Shown one piece after another: positions 9,556-18,382 of a stretch of DNA of 64,000 nucleotides. The stretch spans positions 62,001-126,000 of the forward strand of contig JAVBNT010000010.1 in assembly GCA_031551355.1 (NCBI GenBank), given 5' to 3'. The notes under the pieces are model-generated. The model had not been told where the DNA came from. It searched no databases and worked only from the letters and a program-made list of their open reading frames with translations. The first letter of the stretch is position 1. The number at the start of each line of letters is the position of its first letter. The translations under genes were made by a program, and so were the position numbers. This DNA is from JAVBNT01 sp031551355. GTDB taxonomy: Bacteria > Vulcanimicrobiota > CADAWZ01.

Positions 9556-12384
9556 CTATTTGTTTCTTATTTTTGCCTGTGCTGCAGCCAATCTGGCGAT
9601 CGGCACGCGGTATGGCGAGCAGCTTACATAATTCAGGCCAAGCATATGGCAGAATTCGACTGAGCTGGGCTCACCGCCGTGCTCGCCGCAAATTCCAATT
9701 TCGAGATTGGGGTTTGTGGCTCTTCCGGAGGTAACGGCCATTCTCATCAGAGAACCGACTCCTTCGCGATCAAGCTGATGGAAAGGATCTACCTTGAGAA
9801 GTCCGAGCTCAATGTAAACAGGGACGAATGTCTTGGCAACGTCGTCACGGCTGTAGCCGAACGTCGTCTGAGTCAAATCGTTTGTTCCGAATGAGAAGAA
9901 CTGGGCATATTTTGCAAGTTCACCGGCAATAACGGTAGCTCTCGGTAGCTCAACCATTGTGCCGATCTTGTAATCGAATGTTACGCCGGATTTGGCAATA
10001 ACGTCTTTGGCAATCTCTTCACACATTTCTCTGGTGAATTTCATTTCGCCAACGATACCGACGCCGGGGATCATAACTTCAGGCTTTACATCGACGCCTT
10101 TTTTCTTAAGGTCGCAAGCTGCTTCAAATATCGCCCTTACCTGCATCTTGTAAATCTCAGGATATACGATACCGAGGCGGCACATTCTGAGACCGAGCAT
10201 AGGATTGGCTTCATGCATGCTGCGCAGCTTCTCAAGAAGTTTCTCCTTGTCGGCAATCTCTTTCGTCTCGGCATCGGTCAGAGTTTTATACTCTCCCTTG
10301 GTTTTGAGTTTAACGATATCCATATGAATCTCTTCCGCATTGGGAAGGAACTCGTGAAGCGGCGGATCCAGAAGTCTGATAATAACCCACTCACCGGCCA
10401 TTGCTTCGAGAATACCCTCAAAATCTTTTCTCTGGATAGGAAGCAATGTATTCAGAGTTTCCATATAAGTATCCCAGGAGGACTGCGTTTTTGCTTTTTC
10501 TGCCTTAAGCATTGTTTCCATTTCGGAACGCTTGCTTTCTTCCGTTTCAGCAATCATCTGCTCAACACGTTTCACAGCTCTCATGCCTGCTTCCGCATCA
10601 CCGGCAACCATGATCATTTTCTGGACAACCGGCAAACGCTCTCTTTCCATAAACATATGCTCTGTTCTGCAAAGACCGATACCTGCGGCACCGAGAGATC
10701 TGGCGATCTGGGCATCCTTCGGACTATCGGCATTGGCTCTGACGCCAAGTGAACGGATCTGATCAGCCCAATCCAAAATCTGTTTTGCTTTGGGAATAAG
10801 CTCTGTAGGATACACTCTTTCGATTTCGCCGGTAAATACTTCGCCGGTGCTGCCGTCAAAAGAAATCATGTCACCTTCGTGGAATGTCTGGCCTTTTACA
10901 TGGAATTCTTTCTTATCGAGATCAACTCTTATGGCATCGCATCCGACGATGCAGGGAATACCCCATCCCCTGGCTACGAGAGCTGCGTGTGAACTGGGTC
11001 CGCCTGTGCTTGTCAAAATACCTTCGGCAACAGCCATACCATGAGCGTCGTCCGGAGAAGTTTCCGGTCTGACGAGGATGATCTTCTTGCCCGTTTCAGT
11101 CATTTTAACGGCATCATCAGCCTCAAAAACAACGATACCGCAAGCGGCTCCCGGAGAAGCGGCCGTTCCTTTGGCAAGCATTTTACCTGACGACAAGGCA
11201 CTGTTTTTTGCTTCCGGTTTAAAATAAGGATGCAAAAGCATGTCGATCTGCTCGGGAGTTACTCTCATTACAGCTTCTTCTTTCGTAATAAGTCCTTCCG
11301 TGCAAAGGTCCACAGCAATGGTAACGGCTGCGAGGGCAGTTCTTTTCGCATTTCTGGTCTGGAGCATATAGAGTTTGTTTTTCTCTACGGTGAACTCAAG
11401 ATCCTGAACGTCGCGATAATGCTTTTCAAGCTTCTTGGCAATTTCCGTAAACTCTTTATAAGCCTGCGGATCTCTTTCGGCAAGAGCTTCAATTGGAAGA
11501 GGAGTTCTGATGCCGGCTACAACATCTTCACCCTGGGCGTTAAAAAGAACATCTCCCATCAATACGTTTTCACCGTTACTGGCATTTCTCGTAAAGGCAA
11601 CACCCGTGGCACAGTCGTCACCCATATTGCCGAATACCATACTCTGTACGTTTACGGCCGTTCCGAGGTTATGATCTATTTTTTCTTTATCTCTGTAAAC
11701 AACGGCTCTGGGCGTATTCCAGGATCTGAAAACGGCTTCTACCGAAAGCTGAAGCTGGAGCATTACGTCGTCAGGGAACTCTTTTCCGGTTTCTTTGACA
11801 ACATAAGCTTTATAGGAAGCTACAACGTCCTTAAGCTGCTCGGCAGTCAACTCGGAATCTTCCTTTACACCGGCCTGATCTTTTTTCTGCTGGAGAATAT
11901 TTTCAAAATTTCTCTTCGGCAGCTCAAGAACTACATCCGAGAACATATGAATAAATCTTCTGTAAGCATCATATGCAAAACGTTCGTTATTTGTAAGCTT
12001 GGCAAGACCGTCAACCGTTTTGCTGTTCAAACCGAGATTCAAGATGGTATCCATCATACCGGGCATTGAGAATTTTGCCCCGGATCGTACAGATACGAGA
12101 AGCGGGTTTGCCGGGTCTCCGAAACCTTTTTGCATTTTGGCTTCAAGATCTTTCATTTTTGTCTTGATTTCATCAAGAAGACCGTCAGGCATTTTTTTGC
12201 CTATTTCATAGTACTTTACACACATGGTTGTGGGAACTGTAAAGCCCGGAGGAACAGGAAAGCCCAACTTTGTCATCTCGGCAAGATTGGCACCCTTTCC
12301 GCCGAGAATGTCGCGCATTGTGGCATCGCCTTCTTCAAAAGCATATACCATTTTTGCAGTAGAGGTGCAGGTACACTGAGTCAT
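9556..12384 (-). CDS. ppdK: Pyruvate, phosphate dikinase
   Basis: The enzyme interconverts pyruvate + ATP + Pi and phosphoenolpyruvate + AMP + PPi; anaerobes often use it in glycolysis or gluconeogenesis. The start at 12384 has GGAAGGTGA just upstream, giving 942 residues; 20 extra residues in the longer frame would read through the promoter. The ATP-grasp domain begins with GGKGANLAEMTKLGFPVPPG. The swivelling phosphohistidine site is GGPSSHAALVARGWGIPC, and the C-terminal TIM barrel holds the catalytic Cys in EIGICGEHGGEPSS. The protein is longer than the usual 870-890 residues. Part of the excess is a charged insertion before LLPIQRKDFEGILEAM (EMETMLKAEKAKTQSSWD) and another in the TIM barrel near LKTKGEYKTLTDAETKEI. 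The gene is monocistronic by its own terminator and promoter. Confidence 0.96.
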   Translation of the reverse strand: MTQCTCTSTAKMVYAFEEGDATMRDILGGKGANLAEMTKLGFPVPPGFTVPTTMCVKYYEIGKKMPDGLLDEIKTKMKDLEAKMQKGFGDPANPLLVSVRSGAKFSMPGMMDTILNLGLNSKTVDGLAKLTNNERFAYDAYRRFIHMFSDVVLELPKRNFENILQQKKDQAGVKEDSELTAEQLKDVVASYKAYVVKETGKEFPDDVMLQLQLSVEAVFRSWNTPRAVVYRDKEKIDHNLGTAVNVQSMVFGNMGDDCATGVAFTRNASNGENVLMGDVLFNAQGEDVVAGIRTPLPIEALAERDPQAYKEFTEIAKKLEKHYRDVQDLEFTVEKNKLYMLQTRNAKRTALAAVTIAVDLCTEGLITKEEAVMRVTPEQIDMLLHPYFKPEAKNSALSSGKMLAKGTAASPGAACGIVVFEADDAVKMTETGKKIILVRPETSPDDAHGMAVAEGILTSTGGPSSHAALVARGWGIPCIVGCDAIRVDLDKKEFHVKGQTFHEGDMISFDGSTGEVFTGEIERVYPTELIPKAKQILDWADQIRSLGVRANADSPKDAQIARSLGAAGIGLCRTEHMFMERERLPVVQKMIMVAGDAEAGMRAVKRVEQMIAETEESKRSEMETMLKAEKAKTQSSWDTYMETLNTLLPIQRKDFEGILEAMAGEWVIIRLLDPPLHEFLPNAEEIHMDIVKLKTKGEYKTLTDAETKEIADKEKLLEKLRSMHEANPMLGLRMCRLGIVYPEIYKMQVRAIFEAACDLKKKGVDVKPEVMIPGVGIVGEMKFTREMCEEIAKDVIAKSGVTFDYKIGTMVELPRATVIAGELAKYAQFFSFGTNDLTQTTFGYSRDDVAKTFVPVYIELGLLKVDPFHQLDREGVGSLMRMAVTSGRATNPNLEIGICGEHGGEPSSVEFCHMLGLNYVSCSPYRVPIARLAAAQAKIRNK

Positions 12385-12407
12385 TAAATCACCTTCCATA
12401 AATAAAA

Positions 12408-12437
12408 ATTTTAGTACAATACCTTGTACTAATTGAA
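12408..12437 (-). promoter_or_regulatory. Proximal ppdK promoter with a palindromic operator between -35 and -10
   Basis: On the minus strand TTCAAT and TAAAAT are spaced by 18 bases and would start transcription about 16 bases before the ppdK ATG. A perfect 9-4-9 palindrome, TTAGTACAA-GGTA-TTGTACTAA, occupies 12411-12432, that is, the spacer plus the inner edges of both boxes. This is the classic place for a repressor or spacer-binding activator. The regulator is not identified in the window. Confidence 0.55.
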
Positions 12438-12524
12438 AAGCCATGAATCAATTCAAAACCCGACGGAGACATACCGTCAGATATAGAAAAATGCCGCCCA
12501 TTGAAAAAGCGCACATTAGGCATT

Positions 12525-12553
12525 ATTATAGCAACAAGAACGGATATTGGCAA
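12525..12553 (-). promoter_or_regulatory. Upstream sigma-70 promoter of ppdK
   Basis: TTGCCA (12548-12553 reversed) and a perfect TATAAT (12525-12530 reversed) are separated by exactly 17 bases on the minus strand. The resulting leader of about 130 bases would run through a GACGG-loop-CCGTC stem at 12463-12479 and the palindrome at 12411-12432. Confidence 0.55.
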
Positions 12554-12614
12554 GTCAATTTTGCCGGAAAACGTATTTTCAGCTCGAAAAACAAAGCGAC
12601 AACCTGAAATACAA

Positions 12615-13265
12615 CTAATTTTCCAAAACCGGAACAGGCTTCGTCACCTGCGAATAATTTATTATTCTTCTCTGAAAAACGCCGCCGTCATATTGTTTTT
12701 CCCACAAAAGAGGCTTGAAGATGATAACGCCCTTGCCTCTTTTAAGCAAAGCACCGACAAGAGACGTCTGCTGGGGAACTTTTAAAAGAGGCACTAAATC
12801 GGGCTGAGCGGCAACAGCACTGTAAGAATTTTTACCGACTTCCGGCACAAAAGCGACAATACGCCTGACTCCAAGAGTTATCGTCGGCCCCCTCTGAGCC
12901 TCTGCTCCCAAAGCAACTCCCGACATTTTGCCGGCTCCGAACTCCGCATTCATCGTCCTTGATTCCAAATCTTTTATCACCATGGGCGAATTTTTAAATC
13001 CCAAAAAAGAGGCCAGCCTGCTGTCATAAAACCACAGCGTTCCCCCTCTTTCAACCCATGACATTAAGGATGACGCCATTTTCCCATTAAGCAGCTCCGG
13101 TTTTGACTGAAGAACAATAAAATTGACATTACCGGCTTTTTTTACGGTTTCCTCAAACTTAACGATATTGGAGTCATTAAGAACCAGCGGCTGCAATTCA
13201 TCCGCATACACAGGCGGAATAATAGACAGACAAACGAATATTACAAAAATATAAAATACTTTCAA
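12615..13265 (-). CDS. Secreted protein, unknown function
   Basis: A 216-residue protein with a signal peptide (MKVFYIFVIFVCLSIIPPVYA). The start codon is TTG, because GGAGG lies 9 bases upstream and the nearby ATG is in another frame that soon stops. The segment SLMSWVERGGTLWFYDSRLASF resembles the strand-loop of class I glutamine-amidotransferase-like or DUF4159-type domains, where a membrane-anchored protein region asks whether a file or ligand is present. No catalytic cysteine is evident. It is divergent from the radical SAM gene to its right and convergent with nothing; no partner is apparent. Role unknown. Confidence 0.65.
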   Translation of the reverse strand: MKVFYIFVIFVCLSIIPPVYADELQPLVLNDSNIVKFEETVKKAGNVNFIVLQSKPELLNGKMASSLMSWVERGGTLWFYDSRLASFLGFKNSPMVIKDLESRTMNAEFGAGKMSGVALGAEAQRGPTITLGVRRIVAFVPEVGKNSYSAVAAQPDLVPLLKVPQQTSLVGALLKRGKGVIIFKPLLWEKQYDGGVFQRRIINYSQVTKPVPVLEN

Positions 13266-13614
13266 AATTCATTTCCTCCGGAGAATTTGCTCGATTTGTA
13301 TTACAATTATACATTCATGGAAAAAAAAGTAAAGAGCATTCACACGCGCAAACAAGGGCGGCAAAACAAAAAAGCACGTAAATCTTCGGGTATATTATAT
13401 TAATTCATAATATACAAAAATCTGCAGCACATTTACAGGCACCGGCGTTATAGACAGCTTTACTCATGTGAAGAAAAAATTACAGCACGGACGTAAACAT
13501 TCAATCGGCGGTTCTTAACCATATATTCCCATACGATGAAAAATATTGTATTATAAAAGAGCATTATTAGGAGTATTGTTTTTTCATTTCTCAGAATGTA
13601 TACAGGGGGACAGA
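13266..13614. other. Divergent spacer with an AT-rich inverted repeat
   Basis: About 350 bases between a minus-strand and a plus-strand gene, so it must hold two promoters. GTATATTAT (13390-13398) and ATAATATAC (13407-13415) form a perfect 9-base inverted repeat. TATTAT with a weak TTCCCA 17 bases upstream, near 13528-13556, could be the radical SAM promoter. No gene is seen. Confidence 0.4.
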
Positions 13615-14598
13615 ATGTCATCATTAGAGCCGTCTTTGATAATCGAGAACGAATTAAGAGTCGATGGAAAGCAACTTGGCAGCGTTGAAATATACCTGCG
13701 TGCAAAAGGATGCGAATACCGCAAAAACAATGTCGGCTGTGTATTCTGCTCGCTGCAGGATCTTTCTTCCGGCGGACTGCCGGTTTCGGGAATGGATATG
13801 CTTCAGCAAATAAAAAGTGCGCTCACCTTGTGCAGACTCCATAATCACAGCCCGCAGGACATTTTTTTAAGAAACTGCGGTTCATTTTTCTCCGACAATG
13901 AGATCCCGGCACCCGTCAGGGAAGAAATCATCCGCTATATTGCCGGGCTTAAGCAATTCAAGCGCATAACCGTGGAATCAAGGCCGGAATATATAATACG
14001 CAGTGCCGGCAAATTAAAAAAACTGGCATCAATAATTGAACCTGAGCAAATGGAATGTTTTATCGGCTTGGAAACATCAAACGAACTGCTTAGAAACGAG
14101 ATACTGAACAAAGGTTTTTCAGGGCAAACATTCATGGAAGCCACAGGAATATTAGCAAAAAACAACATTGCTCTCGCTGCCGGAGTAATGCTGAAACCTC
14201 CGGGATGCGATAAAGCCGACGGTATTCATGATGCGCTTGACACGATATATTTTGCTGATGAAATAATGAACAGCCTGAATATTAAAGGAAGAATAATAGT
14301 CACGCCCTTTTATGTTGCCAAATCAAATCAGGTGACAGTACCGCTCTATCACAACGGTGAATGCAGTCCTCCGTCGCTCTGGAGTGTTGTTGAAATAATA
14401 AAGGCGTCAATAAGCTGCAAACACCCGTTAGAGGTTAACCTTAAAATTCCGGTAACACATATTGCAGCGCCGTCTTCCTGCCCGCAGTGCAGTAAAAAGC
14501 TAGCCGATTCAATAGAATTATTCAACAGAACCGGTGACAGAAGCATAAAGTTTCCCGACTGTGAATGCAAGCAAGTATGGAGGAAGTCAATAAAATAA
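13615..14598 (+). CDS. Radical SAM protein, Elp3/RaSEA (TIGR01210)-like
   Basis: A 327-residue radical SAM enzyme. The start at 13615 is preceded by AGGGGGA at good spacing. The iron-sulfur motif is CEYRKNNVGCVFC (C-x8-C-x2-C near residues 34-46), wider than the usual C-x3-C-x2-C and like that of the Elp3 and archaeosine RaSEA groups. FLRNCGSFFSDNEIP and ITVESRPEYI are typical barrel strands of this group, and METFIGLE-type strand ECFIGLETSNELLR follows. The C-terminus has a CPQC...CEC cysteine set that could bind zinc or a second cluster. The substrate is unknown; a tRNA modification role is suggested by the family only. Confidence 0.75.
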   Translation: MSSLEPSLIIENELRVDGKQLGSVEIYLRAKGCEYRKNNVGCVFCSLQDLSSGGLPVSGMDMLQQIKSALTLCRLHNHSPQDIFLRNCGSFFSDNEIPAPVREEIIRYIAGLKQFKRITVESRPEYIIRSAGKLKKLASIIEPEQMECFIGLETSNELLRNEILNKGFSGQTFMEATGILAKNNIALAAGVMLKPPGCDKADGIHDALDTIYFADEIMNSLNIKGRIIVTPFYVAKSNQVTVPLYHNGECSPPSLWSVVEIIKASISCKHPLEVNLKIPVTHIAAPSSCPQCSKKLADSIELFNRTGDRSIKFPDCECKQVWRKSIK

Positions 14599-14698
14599 TA
14601 GATTATATAACTAAATTTAAAGGAAATATTTTGTTTGATGACGAATTTCGGATATTTAGAGTAAAATTATATTCTCTTCTTTGAAAGGAAATATAGCT

Positions 14699-15490
14699 GT
14701 GTGGAAAAGAATTAGTAAGGTATTTAAAGGGTTTTTAAGCATTTTTATCAAGGGAATAGAGCAAAGTAATCCCCATGCGCTGCTTGAAGCCCAGAAGGAA
14801 GAGCTGAGGGAAACTATTTCCAAATTCAACACCAACCTCGCCAAACAGGCTGGTGCCGTAGCCAAGCTCGAACGGATGGTAGCCGAAGGACAGAAACAGG
14901 AACAGGATTTGACAGTAAAAGCTAAAGCCAATCTGATCGCCGGAAACCAGGGTTTAGCCGGACAGATGGCACTGCAGCTAAAAAATGTCAAGGAACAGGT
15001 TGCCAGTCACAAAGTAATGCTTGAAGCGGCAAAGGTTACTTATGCAGACCTTGTAAAGACAAAAGAAATAACAATGCGCGACGCAAAAATTAAGATAGAA
15101 TCCCTTTCTCAGAAACTTTCACAGGTTGAAATGAAAGAAGCGGAAGCAGAACTCAGAGAGATGGCTTCGTCAATGATTGGCGAGCTTGGAGCTGGCGGAG
15201 ATACAATGAACCGCCTTGAGGAGCAGCTCAATGAAAGACTTGAATATGCAACAGGAAAGGCTGCCGTAGCAAGAGACTCTACAGATATATCGGATGTAAG
15301 AATGAAAGAATCCGAAATAAAAGCACTTGAAAGTCAGGCTCTGGCGGAACTCGCATCAAGTCTGGGAGTGGAGTATAAATCGGATATTTCGATTGCGGCT
15401 CCGCCTCTCACGGAAAAAGCAATTGGTCCTGAAGCGGAAAGTATCTCCGAAAATGTAAAAATAATGGGACCGACGGAAACAACGACTTAA
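14699..15490 (+). CDS. pspA: PspA/IM30-family membrane-remodelling protein
   Basis: PspA/Vipp1 proteins are ESCRT-III-like coiled-coil proteins that bind stressed inner membranes. GTG at 14699 is chosen since AAAGGA precedes it by 9 bases; the product is then 263 residues and starts with the expected amphipathic helix (WKRISKVFKGFLSIF). Residues 25-225 are almost all charged helix (ALLEAQKEELRETISKFN and LERMVAEGQKQEQDLTVKA), as in the family. The C-terminus ends PTETTT, a Thr-rich tail echoed in the fifth gene of the cluster (ending NPTTTT). It is the first gene of the co-directional 14.7-24.2 kb cluster. The symbol is by family; orthology to E. coli PspA is not claimed. Confidence 0.82.
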   Translation: MWKRISKVFKGFLSIFIKGIEQSNPHALLEAQKEELRETISKFNTNLAKQAGAVAKLERMVAEGQKQEQDLTVKAKANLIAGNQGLAGQMALQLKNVKEQVASHKVMLEAAKVTYADLVKTKEITMRDAKIKIESLSQKLSQVEMKEAEAELREMASSMIGELGAGGDTMNRLEEQLNERLEYATGKAAVARDSTDISDVRMKESEIKALESQALAELASSLGVEYKSDISIAAPPLTEKAIGPEAESISENVKIMGPTETTT

Positions 15491-15523
15491 AATCGGCGGT
15501 TTATCAAAATTAAAAAAGTAATA

Positions 15524-15551
15524 GGGCACGGCATGCTGTGCCCCTTATTTA
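15524..15551 (+). terminator. Hairpin between pspA and the substrate-binding/OmpA gene
   Basis: GGGCAC and GTGCCC pair around GGCATGCT, followed by CTTATTT. It may be a partial terminator that lets pspA be expressed separately from the next gene. Confidence 0.55.
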
Positions 15552-15592
15552 TCAGGCATAAATAATTTCTTTAAAAAGAAAGGCGGTAAAAA

Positions 15593-17353
15593 ATGGCGAA
15601 TAATAAACCTGAAGCCCAGGGCGGTCTTACCGGATTCGGTAAGTTTGTTCTGATTGTGATTATACTCTGCGTAGGTTATTGGGGTTATACGTTGTCACAA
15701 CGCCCGGCAGGCATGTCTCCTGACGGAAAAACGGGACTAAAAGTTGTCGACTTGTCGAAAAAAATGCTCGAAGCCCCGGATTTAAAAGGAATTACCACCG
15801 CACAGGAATATAAATATGTGGCGCAGGAAAAGTTGCCTGCGGTAGACCCTGCTGCCGTCAGCGGTTACAAAAAACTTGATCCTAATAATAAAGTAGTTGA
15901 ATTTCCGATCAACGTATGGATCGGATGGCTCCCCATTGTTGCAGCGAACCAGGGATATAAACCCAATACCGAAAGTATTTTTTACAAAAAATACGGTTTT
16001 ATGGTAAATATAACCCTTATAGACGATCCGGTTCAGGCCAGAAATGCCTTCGCAGCCGGAAAGAGTCATGTATTGTGGGGAACACTCGACATGATGGCCC
16101 TTTTCGCACCGGAACTAATGAAAGACTCCAGAACATCACCGCGTATATGTCAGATCGTGGACTGGAGTAACGGCGGCGACGGCGTAGTGGTCAGGGACGG
16201 CATCACCAGCGTTAAGGATCTAAAAGGAAAAACAATCGTATATGCGCAAAATTCGCCGAGCCAGTATTATATAAACAATCTTCTGCTGACGGCGGGAGTT
16301 CAGCCCAATGAGGTCACTCACAGATATACGGGTTCCCCGTTTGAAGCGGCCGCGGCATTTGTAGCCTCAACCGGCAAAAAAGACCAGATTGATGCCGTAG
16401 TCTCCTGGGCTCCGGACATTTATACGATACCGGAAAAAGTAAAAGGCACAAGAATTCTCTCAACAACAAAAGACGCCAATAAGACCATCGCCGATGTCTG
16501 GGCCGTTAGAGCCGATTTTGCCAGAGATAACCCGAAAATAGTTAAAGGCCTTGTTGAAGGTATTTTCGAGGGAATGGAACTGATTAAAAACGACAAACAG
16601 AAACAGAAAGCATGCAAATGGCTGGCAGATCTCTACGGATTTGAGATGTCCGAGATCGAAGGCATGCTTGCAGACGCACATTCCACAAACTTTGCGGAAA
16701 ACAAAGAATTTTTTCTCAATGCCAATAACCCGTCCAATTTCGAAAGAACCTGGAAAAACATTACTTTCGTGTATAAGGAGCTGGGAATAATAGGCTCACC
16801 AACACCGTTTGACATGGTAATGGATTTTACTTATATAAAAGAACTGGAAAAAGAGGGCAAGTTTGCCAATCAGAGGGATGAATACAAAACAAGCTTTGTC
16901 CCCAGCAGTTTTTCAAAAGTAAAAGCGGAATCACCGATTCTTACCCAGACAATCAGAATAAATTTCTATCCGAACTCAAACAATCTGATGGAGCCAAAGC
17001 ATGATGAAATAGGCAATCCTATTCCCAACACGCTGTATGATCCGAATGTAACAGCCACACTGGAAAAAGTTGCCAGGCTTGCAGGCCAGTTCGAATCCTC
17101 AACAGTTGCGATCGTCGGGCACTCGGACAGCTCCAGAAAAGGACAGGTTCCCGAAGAAGCAGTAAAAACGCTTTCACTGCAAAGAGCGGCGGCCGTAAAG
17201 GAAATACTGGTCAATAAATACCAGTTTGACCCCAACAAGTTCGTTGTTGAAGGCAAAGGATGGGATGAACCGTTTGACTCTAACAATCCTGACGATCAGG
17301 CTCAAAACAGAAGGGTTGAAATAATGGTATACCAACCGGAAGCCGTAAAATAA
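15593..17353 (+). CDS. Membrane-anchored ABC substrate-binding (NMT1/SsuA-like) domain fused to OmpA-like domain
   Basis: A 586-residue fusion. Residues 15-35 form one transmembrane helix (FGKFVLIVIILCVGYWGYTL). Residues about 95-400 resemble the nitrate/taurine-type periplasmic binding fold (FPINVWIGWLPIVAANQGY, then LKGKTIVYAQNSPSQYYINN). Residues about 450-580 are an OmpA/MotB peptidoglycan-binding domain: IRINFYPNSNNLMEP, VAIVGHSDSSRKG and NRRVEIMVY, with the conserved Asp and Arg for diaminopimelate. So the binding domain would be tethered to both the inner membrane and the cell wall, unlike a free or lipid-anchored binding protein. It lies next to an ABC permease and ATPase. The ligand is unknown, and a sensory rather than a transport role is possible. 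Confidence 0.88.
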   Translation: MANNKPEAQGGLTGFGKFVLIVIILCVGYWGYTLSQRPAGMSPDGKTGLKVVDLSKKMLEAPDLKGITTAQEYKYVAQEKLPAVDPAAVSGYKKLDPNNKVVEFPINVWIGWLPIVAANQGYKPNTESIFYKKYGFMVNITLIDDPVQARNAFAAGKSHVLWGTLDMMALFAPELMKDSRTSPRICQIVDWSNGGDGVVVRDGITSVKDLKGKTIVYAQNSPSQYYINNLLLTAGVQPNEVTHRYTGSPFEAAAAFVASTGKKDQIDAVVSWAPDIYTIPEKVKGTRILSTTKDANKTIADVWAVRADFARDNPKIVKGLVEGIFEGMELIKNDKQKQKACKWLADLYGFEMSEIEGMLADAHSTNFAENKEFFLNANNPSNFERTWKNITFVYKELGIIGSPTPFDMVMDFTYIKELEKEGKFANQRDEYKTSFVPSSFSKVKAESPILTQTIRINFYPNSNNLMEPKHDEIGNPIPNTLYDPNVTATLEKVARLAGQFESSTVAIVGHSDSSRKGQVPEEAVKTLSLQRAAAVKEILVNKYQFDPNKFVVEGKGWDEPFDSNNPDDQAQNRRVEIMVYQPEAVK

Positions 17354-17376
17354 AATTATCATTAGATTGAAAAAGG

Positions 17377-17445
17377 GGCTGTGTAAGTGGTTTGCCGTCG
17401 ATAAATTTTTTAAAGCGGATTACTATTTTACACAGCCTGTTTTTA
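17377..17445 (+). terminator. Long-range stem with T-run before the ABC permease
   Basis: GGCTGTGTAA and TTACACAGCC form a perfect 10-base stem around a 41-base loop, followed by TGTTTTT. It could attenuate transcription into the permease and ATPase genes so that the binding protein is made in excess, as in many ABC operons. Confidence 0.65.
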
Positions 17446-17476
17446 TAACAAAAGACATTAAGGAGAGTGTGCCGTT

Positions 17477-18382
17477 TTGAGTGACAAAAAGAAATCAGCG
17501 CCAAAAGCGGAAAAAAATCCTAAAAAAGCGGAAAAAATAAAACCTGAAACAGCTATAGTAAAAGATAGTTTCTGGGCCATAAGACAGGAACCTTCGCCGC
17601 AGATATCCCTGCTTCTTACTATTGCTCCAATCGTGATCGTATTTATTATCTGGTTCTTACTGACATACGGCAATGGACATACAGTCGAATCAAGAATGGT
17701 GCATCCGTCAATTCTTCCCAGTCCAATGGAAATGTTTAATGCAATCAAGACGCTTTTAAGTCCGGAAAAGCATCTTGATGAGGGTATAAAAGTAAGTCTT
17801 TTGAGGATCGGGCAAGGCTTTTTAATTGCACTTCTGATTGCCTTTCCGCTAGGAATACTTATGGGAACTTTTTCCAAAATAAACAAATTTTTCTCACCGC
17901 TGATAATAGTAGGTTCATACATTCCAATCCCGACGCTGCTGCCGCTGACAATGGCCTGGCTTGGTCTGGGTGAAGAACAGAAAGTCGGATTTCTGGCGAT
18001 CGCTTCATTCGTATTCCTGCTGCCGGCATTTGTAAAAGCCATTGATGATGTGGACGATGTTTTTTTCAACACAGGTTATACTCTTGGAGCCAATAAATGG
18101 CAGCTACTGACAAAAATAATTGTGCCGATCGCAATGCCGAAATTATACGATGCTATGCGTGCCGGTTTCGGAGTCGGTTTTACCTGGATTATTGTTGCGG
18201 AAATGAACGGTGCGACAAGCGGACTCGGCTATATGCTTAAACAAGCCCAGACCCGCGGAGGAATGGACAATGCGCCGATAGTCTACCTTCTGCTGATCGT
18301 GATAGTACTTCTGGCCTTTGGCTTTGACTGGCTCTGGAGAGAGGGTTCAAAATTGCTCTTCCCTTATAAGGAGGCGAGATAA
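17477..18382 (+). CDS. ABC transporter permease, SsuC/TauC-like
   Basis: A 301-residue inner-membrane permease. TTG is the start, with AAGGAGAG about 10 bases upstream. The first 50 residues are a Lys-rich cytoplasmic extension (KKSAPKAEKNPKKAEKIKP) absent from typical SsuC/TauC proteins. Several hydrophobic helices follow. The coupling EAA-type loop is seen as TGYTLGANKWQLLTKIIVP, the contact site for the ATPase. TAATG joins its stop to the ATPase start, so they are translationally linked. The substrate of the nitrate/sulfonate/thiamine-precursor group cannot be assigned from sequence. Confidence 0.88.
   Translation: MSDKKKSAPKAEKNPKKAEKIKPETAIVKDSFWAIRQEPSPQISLLLTIAPIVIVFIIWFLLTYGNGHTVESRMVHPSILPSPMEMFNAIKTLLSPEKHLDEGIKVSLLRIGQGFLIALLIAFPLGILMGTFSKINKFFSPLIIVGSYIPIPTLLPLTMAWLGLGEEQKVGFLAIASFVFLLPAFVKAIDDVDDVFFNTGYTLGANKWQLLTKIIVPIAMPKLYDAMRAGFGVGFTWIIVAEMNGATSGLGYMLKQAQTRGGMDNAPIVYLLLIVIVLLAFGFDWLWREGSKLLFPYKEAR

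Noticed and set aside
11230..12069. 279-codon plus-strand open frame
   Set aside because: It is antisense to ppdK, has no ribosome binding site and is a shadow of the strong codon bias of ppdK.
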